64,000 nucleotides of DNA from an uncultured Chloroflexota bacterium (GTDB taxonomy: Bacteria > Chloroflexota > UBA11872), in the NCBI GenBank assembly GCA_958296175.1, contig OY282448.1, positions 2,356,127 to 2,420,126 of the forward strand. Direction: 5' to 3'. A model generated the notes under the pieces. It worked only from the letters and a program-made list of their open reading frames with translations. It was not told the origin of the DNA and made no database searches. The position numbers were made by a program, and so were the translations under genes. This document shows positions 51,430 through 59,771 of this stretch, piece by piece (the stretch's first letter is position 1; each line of letters begins with the position of its first letter).

Positions 51430-52180
51430 GCTCGGGCGCATCCCGTACCTGAACACGGAGCCGTTCTTTGCCGACGACGCGGTGCGCGCGCAGGCGGTAC
51501 CCGAGGCGCCCAGCCGCATGATCGAGCTGGCGCGCCGCGGGGTCGTGGACCTGGCGCCGCTGCCGGTGGTGGCCGCCTTCGACCATCCCGACGCCTTTCG
51601 CGCCGTGGGAGCGCTGGGCATTGCGGCCACGGGCGCGGCGCGCAGCGTGCTGCTGCGGTCCGAGGTTCCGGTCGAGCGGCTGTCCGGCGCGCGCATCGGC
51701 ATCATCGACGAGACCGCCACTTCGGTGCGGCTGCTCAAGGTGCTGCTGGACCTGCGCTTCGACGTGGGCCAGGTCACCTTCACGTCCCTGGCGCGCGCCG
51801 GACGCGCCAAGTTGATCATTGGCGACCAGGCCCTTCTAGCGCGGCGCGGCGCGCCCGAACTCCCGTACGAACTCGATCTGGCCGCCGCGTGGAACGCCTG
51901 GACCGGCCTGCCGTTCGCGTTCGCCTGCTGGATGGCCCGGCGCGCCGTTGCCTCCGAGGCCTGGGACGCCGCCGGCGGCTATTTCGAGCAGAACCTCGAC
52001 CGCAACCTGGCCGACCCGTCGGGGATTCACCGCCGGCGGCCGGACCTGGGACTGACGGCGGACGAGGTCGCGGCCTATCTGCGCACGTTCCAATATCGGT
52101 TCGACGACCGCATCTGGGCCGGGCTGGAACGCTTCCGCGAGCTGGACGCGCGGGTCAACGCCGCGGAGCGCGTGGCGTGA
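51419..52180 (+). CDS. mqnA: Chorismate dehydratase
   Basis: 253 residues of the MqnA/MqnD periplasmic-binding-like fold. 'LGRIPYLNTEPFF' at the N-terminus, 'VDLAPLPVVAAF', 'IIDETATSVRLLKVLL' and 'LIIGDQALLARRG' match MqnA. It dehydrates chorismate to 3-[(1-carboxyvinyl)oxy]benzoate, the first committed step. It overlaps mqnE by 11 nt and mqnC by 4 nt. Confidence 0.9.
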   Translation: MTPRLGRIPYLNTEPFFADDAVRAQAVPEAPSRMIELARRGVVDLAPLPVVAAFDHPDAFRAVGALGIAATGAARSVLLRSEVPVERLSGARIGIIDETATSVRLLKVLLDLRFDVGQVTFTSLARAGRAKLIIGDQALLARRGAPELPYELDLAAAWNAWTGLPFAFACWMARRAVASEAWDAAGGYFEQNLDRNLADPSGIHRRRPDLGLTADEVAAYLRTFQYRFDDRIWAGLERFRELDARVNAAERVA

Positions 52181-53280
52181 TCGAGCGCATCGACGCCAAG
52201 CTGCGCCGCGGCGAACGGCTGGACCTGGACGACGCCCGCTGCCTGCTGGACGACGCGCCCTTGCTGGAAATCGGCGCACTTGCAAACGAGGTGCGGCGCG
52301 AGCGCCACCCGGGCGGCGTGGTGACGTACGTCGTGGACACCAACCTCAACTACACCAACCTCTGCGACGCCTACTGCTCCTTCTGCGCCTTCTACCGCCC
52401 GCACACCAGCACCGCGGACGACGCCTACACGCACACGGTGGACGACATGATGACGCAGATTGCCAGGGCGCAGGCGATGGGCTGCACCACGGTGCTGATG
52501 CAGGGCGGGCTGAACCCCGACCTGCCGCTGGACTACTACCTCGCGATGGTGCGCGAGACCCGCGCGCGCTTCCCGGGCATGACGCCGCACTACTGGTCGG
52601 CGCCCGAGATCTACGAGATGGCCAAGGTCTCTGGCCTTGGCTACCGCCAGGTGTTCGAGGCGCTGTGGGACGCCGGCCAGCGCACTTTGCCCGGCGGAGG
52701 CGCCGAGATTCTGACCAACGAGCAACGCCGCCGCATCAGCCCGCTCAAGATGGACGCCGACGAGTGGATCGCGGTGCACCGCGCCGCCCAGCGCGTCGGA
52801 TTCCGCGGCACCGCCACCATGATGTACGGCCACGGCGAGTCGGTGGACGACCGTGTCGAACACTTTCAGCGCGTGCGGGACCTGCAAGACGAGGCGGGCG
52901 GGTTCTACGCCTTCGTGCCCTGGAGCTTTGCGCCCGGCGGCACGCCCCTGGGCCGCAAGCTGGGCGGCCTGCGCGCCCAGGCCAACGACTATCTGCGCAT
53001 CATCGCCGCCGCCCGCCTGTTCTTCGACAACGTCGACCATATCGACGCCTCGTGGTTCAGCGAAGGTAAAAAGACCGGCCAGGTCGCGCTGCACTTCGGC
53101 GCCGACGACTTCGGCGGCACGCTCTTCGACGAAAACGTGATGCAGGAAGCCGGCCATTACGTGCGCACCTCGGTCGAGGAAATGCGCACGATGATCCGCG
53201 AGGCCGGCTTCACGCCCGCGCAGCGCAACACGCACTACGAGGTGCTGGAAGTCTTCGACGGCGCCCCGCTGCCTGCCTGA
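52177..53280 (+). CDS. mqnC: Cyclic dehypoxanthinyl futalosine synthase
   Basis: 367 residues, a second radical SAM enzyme of the same pathway. The cluster motif is 'CDAYCSFCAF', with 'VLMQGGLNPDLPLDYY' and 'RTLPGGGAEILTNEQRRRISP' further on. It cyclises dehypoxanthine futalosine. The GTG start at 52177 overlaps the mqnA stop by 4 nt. The pathway nucleosidase MqnB is not present in the window, so it must be encoded elsewhere or replaced by an MTA/SAH nucleosidase. Confidence 0.92.
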   Translation: MIERIDAKLRRGERLDLDDARCLLDDAPLLEIGALANEVRRERHPGGVVTYVVDTNLNYTNLCDAYCSFCAFYRPHTSTADDAYTHTVDDMMTQIARAQAMGCTTVLMQGGLNPDLPLDYYLAMVRETRARFPGMTPHYWSAPEIYEMAKVSGLGYRQVFEALWDAGQRTLPGGGAEILTNEQRRRISPLKMDADEWIAVHRAAQRVGFRGTATMMYGHGESVDDRVEHFQRVRDLQDEAGGFYAFVPWSFAPGGTPLGRKLGGLRAQANDYLRIIAAARLFFDNVDHIDASWFSEGKKTGQVALHFGADDFGGTLFDENVMQEAGHYVRTSVEEMRTMIREAGFTPAQRNTHYEVLEVFDGAPLPA

Positions 53281-53287
53281 GACCCCG

Positions 53288-54169
53288 GTGACCGCCTCCG
53301 CCGCTCGCCCGACGCCCACCTCCGGCCGGCCCGTGCGCCGCTTCACCGCGGGGCACAGCCCCGACGCCGACGACGCCTTCATGTTCTACGCGCTCACGTC
53401 CGGCCGCGCGCCCATCCAGGGACCTGCGCCGGCGCGCGTGGAGGCCGCGCACGCCGACATTCAGACGCTCAACGAGCGCGCGGCGCACGGCGCCTACGAC
53501 ATGTCGCAGATTTCGGCCGCGGCCTATCCGTCCGTGGCCAAGCACTACCAGATCACGGCCTGCGGATCGTCGATGGGCGAAGGCTACGGCCCGGTGGTGG
53601 TGGCGCCGCGGCCGCTGGCCGCGGCGGCGCTGGCGGGGCGCCGCGTGGCCGTGCCTGGCCGCCAGACCACCGCGTTCTTGCTGGCGCAGATATACCTGCC
53701 GCAGTTCCAGCCGGTGCAGCTGCCCTTCGACCAGGCCTTCGAGGCCGTGCGCGGCGGCCGCGCCGACGCCGCGGTGGTCATCCACGAAGGCCAGCTGACC
53801 TACCAGGCCGCCGGCTTTGCGAAGGTGCTCGACCTGGGCGCGGCCTGGTTCGCCGACACGGGGCTGCCGCTGCCGCTGGGCATCAACGTGGTGCGCCGCG
53901 CGCTGAGCGAGCCCTGGCGCCGCGCGCTTACCGCGGCGCTGGCCGCCTCGATCGAATTCGCGCGCGGCCACCGCGCCGAGGCGCTGGCGCACGCCCGCGC
54001 GCTGAGCGGCGATCTGGACGCCGACGTCTCGGACCGGTTCACCGCCATGTACGTGACCGACCTGACCCGCGACATGGGCGGCCGCGGCCGCGCCGCGCTG
54101 GCCGAGCTCTATACACGCGCACCCGGCAACTCCGGCAACGTCCCGCTCGACGTAGCGCCCGCGCCCTGA
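53288..54169 (+). CDS. mqnD: 1,4-dihydroxy-6-naphthoate synthase-like protein
   Basis: 293 residues. The opening 'AGHSPDADDAFMFYAL' is the MqnD hallmark, and 'GSSMGEGYGPVVVAP', 'PGRQTTAFLLAQIYLP' and 'AVVIHEGQLTYQ' (active-site His) follow. It makes 1,4-dihydroxy-6-naphthoate from the cyclic futalosine product. It starts 7 bp after mqnC and completes a TetR-mqnE-mqnA-mqnC-mqnD run. Prenylation and methylation genes are not here. Confidence 0.9.
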   Translation: MTASAARPTPTSGRPVRRFTAGHSPDADDAFMFYALTSGRAPIQGPAPARVEAAHADIQTLNERAAHGAYDMSQISAAAYPSVAKHYQITACGSSMGEGYGPVVVAPRPLAAAALAGRRVAVPGRQTTAFLLAQIYLPQFQPVQLPFDQAFEAVRGGRADAAVVIHEGQLTYQAAGFAKVLDLGAAWFADTGLPLPLGINVVRRALSEPWRRALTAALAASIEFARGHRAEALAHARALSGDLDADVSDRFTAMYVTDLTRDMGGRGRAALAELYTRAPGNSGNVPLDVAPAP

Positions 54170-54271
54170 AGCCGCAGACAGATCACCGCTCGCGAAGCCG
54201 TCCGGTTGCCGCGCTGGGGCGGCACGACAAGGAGAAGAAGCGCGGCGGCCCGAGCAACCGCGGCTGATCCT

Positions 54272-54310
54272 GGGCGGCGCGGGGCGCGCTCCCACGGCCC
54301 CGCGCCGCCC
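54272..54310. terminator. Perfect 14-bp hairpin between mqnD and hisG
   Basis: GGGCGGCGCGGGGC (54272-54285) pairs perfectly with 54297-54310 across an 11-nt loop. No T-run follows, but the stem is the strongest in this gap. It lies 72 bp before the hisG start, so it may end the mqn transcript or shape the hisG leader. Confidence 0.55.
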
Positions 54311-54381
54311 GCATTGTTCCCCTGCAACCGGATATCCTGTCTGTGCCGTCCGCTGGGGCGGCGTGGAGGGACGAGGCAGCG

Positions 54382-55254
54382 ATGACACCGCTCGATTTCG
54401 GGGTGCCGGCCGGCAGCTTGCAGAACGCGACCGTCGAACTTTTTCGGCGCGCCGGCTGGCATATCGTCATCAGCCGCCGCAACTACTTCCCGGAAGTCGA
54501 CGACGACGACCTGCGGCTGACGCTCATGCGCGCGCAGGAAATGTCGCGCTACGTCGAAAGCGGCACGCTGGACGCGGGCATCACCGGCCGCGATTGGACG
54601 CTGGAGAACCACTCCGACGTGGAGGTGATCCAGGAGCTGGCCTACTCGCGCGACAGCCACCGGCCCACGCGCGTGGTGCTGGCCGTGCCCCAGAACTCCC
54701 CCGTGCGCACGGTCGACGACCTGAACGGCACGACCATCGCCACCGAGATAGTGGGCGTGACGCGCCGCTACCTGCGCGACCGCGGCGTGAACGCGCAGGT
54801 GGAGTTTTCCTGGGGCGCAACCGAGGCCAAGGTGGCCGGCGGTCTGGTCGACGCCATCGTCGACCTCAGCGAAACTGGCTCCACGCTGCGCGCCAACGGC
54901 CTGCGCGAGGTCGCCACGCTGCTGTCCTCCTATCCGCAGATCATCGCCAACCGAACGGCCTACGCGGACCCGGGCAAGAAGGCCAAGATCGACCAGATCG
55001 CCATGCTCCTGAAGGCGGCGCTGGACGCCGGCACGCGCGTGGCGCTCAAGATGAACGTGCCGCAGGAGCGTTTGGACGACATCATTGCCCTGGTGCCCAG
55101 CGTGACCGCGCCAACCGTGGCAAACCTCTACGGGCAACCCTGGGCCAGCGTGGAGATCGTGGTGCAGGAACGCGAGGTGCGCGAGCTGATTCCCTGCCTG
55201 GCGCGCGCCGGCGCCGTGGGCATCATCGAGTTCCCGCTCAACAAGTTCATCTGA
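54382..55254 (+). CDS. hisG: ATP phosphoribosyltransferase, long form
   Basis: 290 residues, the long (regulated) form of the first histidine-biosynthesis enzyme. It joins ATP and PRPP. 'DAGITGRDWTLENHSDVEVI', 'GATEAKVAGGLVDAIVDL' (PRPP loop region) and 'ETGSTLRANGLREV' are typical. The C-terminal ACT-like regulatory domain is present ('PQERLDDIIALVPS...APTVANLYG'). No other his gene is nearby. It is coupled to the next gene by TGATG. Confidence 0.92.
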   Translation: MTPLDFGVPAGSLQNATVELFRRAGWHIVISRRNYFPEVDDDDLRLTLMRAQEMSRYVESGTLDAGITGRDWTLENHSDVEVIQELAYSRDSHRPTRVVLAVPQNSPVRTVDDLNGTTIATEIVGVTRRYLRDRGVNAQVEFSWGATEAKVAGGLVDAIVDLSETGSTLRANGLREVATLLSSYPQIIANRTAYADPGKKAKIDQIAMLLKAALDAGTRVALKMNVPQERLDDIIALVPSVTAPTVANLYGQPWASVEIVVQEREVRELIPCLARAGAVGIIEFPLNKFI

Positions 55255-56444
55255 TGGCTGACCGGCGCCTGCGTTTCGGCATCATCGGCACCGGCTCGCG
55301 CGGGATCGGCTCTTATGGCCGCGGCCTGCGCGAGGAGTTTGCCGACCAGGCCGACATCACGGCCCTTAGCGACGCCGACCCAGTGCGACTGCGGCTGGGG
55401 GCCGAGGCTCTGGAGGTGGAGCGCGCTTCCACCGACCCGGCCGTGGTGCTGGCGAACCCCGACGTGGACGCGGTCATCGTGACCACGCCGGACAGTACGC
55501 ACGCCGACCTGGCCTGCGCGGCGCTGGCGGCCGGCAAGCACCTGCTGTGCGAGAAGCCGATTGCGACCACGGTCGAGGACTGCAACCGCATCCGCGCCGC
55601 CGCGCGAAGCTCCGCCGGCGGGTTCATGACCGGGTTCGTGCTGCGCTACGTGCCGTTCTTCCAGGACATGCACCGCGCCATCGGCGACGGCGAGATCGGA
55701 GCGCCGCAGGCGGCCGCCATCACCGACAACCGTGACGGCGCCGGGTACTTCCGCCGCTGGCACCGCCTGCGCGCCAACTCGGGCGGCCTGCTGGTGCACA
55801 AGAGTTGCCATGCGCTGGACATCGTGGGCTGGATGCTGGACGCGCGCCCGCGCAGCGTCAGCGCCAGCGGCGGCGTGGCGGTGTACACGCCCAAACCCTG
55901 GGCCGGCGAACGCTGCCTCACCTGCCAGGCCGCGGCGGACTGCCCCGAGTACGTGGACGTCACCGCCGGACGGCTCAAACAGCTCTACTACGACGCCGAA
56001 GCCACCAGCGGCTACGTAGCCGACACCTGCGTGTTCAACTCCGAGAAGGACACCGTGGACCACGCCAGCGCCGCTATCGAATACGAGGGCGGACGGCGCG
56101 CGGTCTACACCATGTGCCTGTTCTCGCCCTACACCGAACGCGAGATCGGCGTCTGGGGCGCCGACGGCAAAGTCGAAGGCCGCGATTCCGCGGGGGCCTA
56201 CCGCCTGCGCGGGCGGCGCGACGGCCGCGACGAGGAGCGGGCCGCGGCGTGGCCGGCCGGGGGGCACGGCGGCGGCGACCGCCGCCTGCTGGCGGACGCG
56301 CTGGCGGTCTTTCGCGGCGAACGCGACCCCGTCGCGGACCTCGACGCCGCCTACTGGGCCGCCGTGCTGGGCATTGCCGCGGAAACATCGGCCGCGCGCG
56401 GCGGCCAGCGCCTGACCCTGGCCGAGCTTGGCGCGACGCCGTGA
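55254..56444 (+). CDS. Gfo/Idh/MocA family oxidoreductase
   Basis: 396 residues. 'FGIIGTGSRGIGSYG' is the NAD(P) loop, 'HLLCEKPIATT' the EKP motif and 'LLVHKSCHALDIVGWML' the catalytic K-x3-H segment. A Cys-containing insert ('CLTCQAAADCPEY', with later 'CVFNS') is seen in a subgroup of the family and may bind a metal. The substrate is likely a sugar or cyclitol. Its start ATG overlaps the hisG stop by 1 nt, and an MDR dehydrogenase follows 10 bp later. Confidence 0.88.
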   Translation: MADRRLRFGIIGTGSRGIGSYGRGLREEFADQADITALSDADPVRLRLGAEALEVERASTDPAVVLANPDVDAVIVTTPDSTHADLACAALAAGKHLLCEKPIATTVEDCNRIRAAARSSAGGFMTGFVLRYVPFFQDMHRAIGDGEIGAPQAAAITDNRDGAGYFRRWHRLRANSGGLLVHKSCHALDIVGWMLDARPRSVSASGGVAVYTPKPWAGERCLTCQAAADCPEYVDVTAGRLKQLYYDAEATSGYVADTCVFNSEKDTVDHASAAIEYEGGRRAVYTMCLFSPYTEREIGVWGADGKVEGRDSAGAYRLRGRRDGRDEERAAAWPAGGHGGGDRRLLADALAVFRGERDPVADLDAAYWAAVLGIAAETSAARGGQRLTLAELGATP

Positions 56445-56454
56445 GCGACCACCC

Positions 56455-57483
56455 ATGACCGGCCGCGCCGCCGTCGTATCTGCGGCCAACCAGGTGGCGG
56501 TCGAACCCATCGAGGTCCCGCGCGTGCTGGGGCCGCACGATGCGTTGGTGGAAACCGAAGCCACCTTCATCAGCACCGGCACCGAACTGGCCAACTTCAC
56601 CGGCACGGACCCCGGCGTGCATCGGCCGGGCAGTTGGAACGCTTTTCCGGCGCGTCCGGGGTACGCGAACTGCGGCCGCATCGTGCGCTTGGGGTCGGAG
56701 GTGCACGACCGCGCGGTGGGCGAGCGCGTGTTCAGCATGGGGCCGCACGCCTCGCACCACGTGTTGGCGCTCGACGACCCGACGGTCCTGGCGGTTCGGG
56801 CACCCGACGAGATTCCCAGCGACCTGGCGGCAGCAGTACGCATGGGCCTGGTGTCCATAACGTCGCTGCACGTCGCCGACCTGGCCCTGAACGACTGGGT
56901 GGCGGTCTTCGGGCTCGGCCTGGTGGGCAACCTGGCCGCGCAGATGTTTGCCCTGGCAGGTGCGCGCGTGGTGGGTGTGGACCCGCTGCCCGCGCGCCGC
57001 GCGCTGGCGCGCCGCGTGGGAATCGAGCGGGTCGTCGGCGGTGACCCGGCCGAGGTCCTGGCGCAGCTGCGCGAGCTGACGGGCGGCGGCGTGCAGATTG
57101 CCGTCGAGGCCGTGGGGCACGCGGCCGTCGCCGCGCAGGCGATCCAGGCCGTGCGGCCGCGCGGCGAGCTGATTCTGCTCGGCTCACCGCGCGTGACGTT
57201 CGAGGCCGACCTGTACGAATTCCTGCGCCCGGTGCATTACACGTGGGTCACGATCAAAGGCGCGCTGGAGCACCGCGTGCCGCGCAACCCCACGCCAGGC
57301 GTCCGCCACACCATCGCCGACAACGCCGCGACCGTGCTGGACATGGTCACGGCCGGGCGCCTGCACCTGGCCGAGCTGATTTCGCACCGCCTGCCGGCCG
57401 CCGACATCGCCCGCGCCTACCACGGGCTGCTGAACGATCCCGAGCACTACTGGGGCGTGGCCCTGGACTGGCGCGAGCCTTAG
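56455..57483 (+). CDS. MDR-family alcohol/sugar dehydrogenase
   Basis: 342 residues of the medium-chain dehydrogenase superfamily. The N-terminal domain has 'FISTGTELANFTG' in place of the classical zinc-Cys segment, as in BchC-like and some sugar dehydrogenases, so the catalytic zinc may be absent or bound differently. The Rossmann core is 'VAVFGLGLVGNLAAQMFAL'. ATG 56455 is chosen over an upstream start that overlaps the previous gene. It probably acts with the coupled Gfo/Idh enzyme on the same sugar. Confidence 0.82.
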   Translation: MTGRAAVVSAANQVAVEPIEVPRVLGPHDALVETEATFISTGTELANFTGTDPGVHRPGSWNAFPARPGYANCGRIVRLGSEVHDRAVGERVFSMGPHASHHVLALDDPTVLAVRAPDEIPSDLAAAVRMGLVSITSLHVADLALNDWVAVFGLGLVGNLAAQMFALAGARVVGVDPLPARRALARRVGIERVVGGDPAEVLAQLRELTGGGVQIAVEAVGHAAVAAQAIQAVRPRGELILLGSPRVTFEADLYEFLRPVHYTWVTIKGALEHRVPRNPTPGVRHTIADNAATVLDMVTAGRLHLAELISHRLPAADIARAYHGLLNDPEHYWGVALDWREP

Positions 57484-57552
57484 GCGCCGCTGCTTCCTCG
57501 CTTTCTCCTGTCCCTGCCGGTGGGGGAAGTACTGGCGGGGGCAGGCGCCAAC

Positions 57553-57566
57553 GGCCCGAGCGGGCC
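57553..57566. terminator. Short hairpin between convergent genes
   Basis: GGCCCG-AG-CGGGCC lies immediately before the stop of the minus-strand MBL gene and 70 bp after the plus-strand MDR gene. It could be a two-way terminator; the stem is short and no T-run is present. Confidence 0.4.
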
Positions 57567-57567
57567 T

Positions 57568-58221
57568 TCAGACCCCAAGCGTGCGGCGCAGGCCGCGCAT
57601 GGCCGCGGGGTCGGTGCAGGGGGCGTAGTGGCCGGGCAGCACCACCTGCGCACCCGAGCGCGCAAGGCGCCGCGCCGACGCCCGTTGCACGTCCAGGTCC
57701 ATGGCCAGATGCGCAACGTTCTGGCGCAGGCGTCCGTTGCCGTACACCAGCGCATCGCCCACGATGCAGGTCTCGCCGCGCAGCAGGCTCAGGCTGCCGG
57801 GCGTGTGGCCGGGCGTGTGCATGACGCGCCAGCCGCCGAGCGCGTCGCCGTCCTCGAGAGTTTCGTCGGGCGTCAGCGGCGTCCAGCGCAGCAGCCGCGG
57901 GATTGGCGGATGGTAGAGCCAGCGGCGCAGCCCCGGGCTGGCCGCGGGCCGCGCCAGCAACGGCGCGTCGGCGGCGTGGACGGCCACGGGCGCGTTCAGC
58001 TGCAGCGCCAGATCCGCCGCGCTGCCCGAATGGTCGTAGTCGTAGTGCGTCAGCACGATGCGCTCGATGCCCGCCGGGTCGACGCCCGCCCTGAGCACGG
58101 CGTCCAGAATCTTGGGCGCATGCCCGGCCGGGCCGGTATCGACCAGCATCGTGGGGCGCCCCACGATCAGATAGACCAGCACGCCCCACCAGCGGCCGAG
58201 CGCGTACACGTCGTCGGCCAC
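57568..58221 (-). CDS. Metallo-beta-lactamase-fold hydrolase
   Basis: About 217 residues. The metal-binding signature is clear: 'LTHYDYDHSGSA' (HxxxDH with Tyr in place of the first inner His) and 'VMHTPGHTPGSLSLL', then 'CIVGDALVYG' (bridging Asp) and 'VLPGHYAP'. HxHxDH is thus HYDYDH, a variant seen in some members. The substrate is unknown. The start is uncertain because the frame is open upstream without an ATG; GTG 58221 or a site 10-11 codons upstream ('LIDAPGYPRL') are options. Confidence 0.8.
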   Translation of the reverse strand: MADDVYALGRWWGVLVYLIVGRPTMLVDTGPAGHAPKILDAVLRAGVDPAGIERIVLTHYDYDHSGSAADLALQLNAPVAVHAADAPLLARPAASPGLRRWLYHPPIPRLLRWTPLTPDETLEDGDALGGWRVMHTPGHTPGSLSLLRGETCIVGDALVYGNGRLRQNVAHLAMDLDVQRASARRLARSGAQVVLPGHYAPCTDPAAMRGLRRTLGV

Positions 58222-58386
58222 CAGGCGCGGATATCCGGGCGCGTCGATCAGCGCGATGCCAGCACCTGACGGCTCACGCGAGGACCGAGCCCAGCATCAC
58301 GGGCCTGGAACGGCGCACGCGCAACACTAAGCGACGGCTGCCGAACCGGCCCCGAGCCAATGCGCGGCGTACGACGCCAGAGCGCG

Positions 58387-58635
58387 TTAGCTCGCCGGGC
58401 AGTCCAGGTTCGTCGAGCCGCGCCAGTAGAAGTCGCCCGGCAGCAGCATGGCGTCGCCGGCGCTGGTTTCCTTGTACCCCGTGCAGTAAAAGTCGCCCGG
58501 GTTGAGCTTGAATTCGCCGCTCTTCCTCGGTTCGCTGTCGCCGCATGCCGCCAGGGCCAGCGTCAGCGCCAGCACACCTCCGGCAAACACTCCGACCCGC
58601 GCTCGTCGCTTCTGCTGAGCCAACCTGGAGATCAC
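58387..58635 (-). CDS. Small lipoprotein with duplicated PGDFY motif
   Basis: 82 residues from GTG 58635, which has GGGAG about 9 nt upstream and opens into a basic N-region, a hydrophobic core and lipobox 'LALAAC'. The ~50-residue mature part holds two related segments, 'NPGDFYCTGY' and 'LPGDFYWRGS', suggesting an internal duplication, and two further cysteines. No family is recognised. It is divergent from the PH-like gene. Confidence 0.6.
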   Translation of the reverse strand: MISRLAQQKRRARVGVFAGGVLALTLALAACGDSEPRKSGEFKLNPGDFYCTGYKETSAGDAMLLPGDFYWRGSTNLDCPAS

Positions 58636-58852
58636 TGCCCGTCTCCCTGGGCGGAAACGCCCTCGTCTGGTTCGCGATCGATGTTCACTGTGCATAATGC
58701 GGCTCCCAGCGCCAGAGGTCAACCCGCGGCGCGTCCGCGCGAACGGCGCGCCTGCGTTCGCCGCGGCGCCCCGGCGTTGGCCGGCGCCTTCCGAGCGCGC
58801 ATACGGTAAGTTAACCGTGCGTGATCGTGCGGCGCATGAGGAGGAGGCGCGG

Positions 58853-59689
58853 ATGCCTCTGGGGCGTTTGGTCAAGTCGATCCAGGGAAAGCGCGCAGCC
58901 AAAGCGCGGGCGGACGCCGCCGTGACACAGCTGCGGGACGCAGCGCGCCAGGCCATCCGCGACGGTCGGATCACCTCGAGCGACTTCCGAGACATATCCG
59001 AGCTGGCCGCCGGGCCGCACATCCCGCCGGAGCGCGCGGAACGGGAGCGCCGGCGCCTGGAAGAGCAGCGCGTCGAGGCGGCGCTGGCAAAGGTTCGCTC
59101 CGAGACCCAACAGGCCCTGGACGACGGCTGGGTCACGGAGGCCGAGTTCGCCAAGGTCAGCGCGCTGCCGCGCACGCTGAGCATTCCCCGCGCCAGCGTC
59201 AGCCCCGAGCTGACCCTGCTGGAAAAGCAGGTGCAGATCACCCGCATCATGGAAGGCGACCTGCCCGAAACCATCGCGACCGGCCTGGTGCTGCGCCGCA
59301 ACGAGGTTTGTCACCTGGAGATGCCCACCAAGATGTACGAGGAGCGCGTCCGCCGCAAATACCGCTCCGGGCACAGCGGCGCGTCCGTGCGCGTGGCCAA
59401 AGGGGTGTACTGGCACGTCGGCGGGTCGCGCGGCTCCAGCGAGCCTGTCCTGGAGATGAGCGAGATAGACGCCGGCGATCTCACCATCACCTCGCGCCGC
59501 ATCGTGTTCACGGGGCAGCGGCGCACCACCACGCTCGATCTGCGCAAGCTCGTGCGCATCGAGCCGCACAAGGACGCCGTGCAGGTGTACGTGGAGAATC
59601 GGCAGAAAGCGCCCGCGTTCATCGTGCGCGACCCCGACGTCGTGGGCGCCACGATCCTGGCGGCCGCGCAGAAACTCGCGGACGCCTGA
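58853..59689 (+). CDS. Protein with C-terminal PH/GRAM-like domain
   Basis: 278 residues from ATG 58853, preceded by GAGGAGG. The N-terminal half is helical and charged, with two similar segments ('ARQAIRDGRITSSDFRDISEL' split by helices, and 'TQQALDDGWVTEAEFAKVSAL'). The C-terminal ~110 residues look like a bacterial pleckstrin-homology fold: 'GDLTITSRRIVFTGQRRTTTLDLRKLVRI' followed by 'DAVQVYVENRQKAPAFIV'. Such domains bind lipid or protein. The role is unknown. Confidence 0.6.
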   Translation: MPLGRLVKSIQGKRAAKARADAAVTQLRDAARQAIRDGRITSSDFRDISELAAGPHIPPERAERERRRLEEQRVEAALAKVRSETQQALDDGWVTEAEFAKVSALPRTLSIPRASVSPELTLLEKQVQITRIMEGDLPETIATGLVLRRNEVCHLEMPTKMYEERVRRKYRSGHSGASVRVAKGVYWHVGGSRGSSEPVLEMSEIDAGDLTITSRRIVFTGQRRTTTLDLRKLVRIEPHKDAVQVYVENRQKAPAFIVRDPDVVGATILAAAQKLADA

Positions 59690-59771
59690 GGCTTCCACCC
59701 AGCGCGCGGCGCGTGACTGCGCCGCGCCGCCCGCGCCTTTGGGGGTGCAGGTGGTTGGCTATGCTCGCGGC

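Noticed and set aside
54363..56444. A 693-codon frame seeming to fuse an unknown protein to the Gfo/Idh domain
   Set aside because: The first ~300 codons are an off-frame reading of hisG, which is fully conserved in its own frame. The oxidoreductase starts at 55254.
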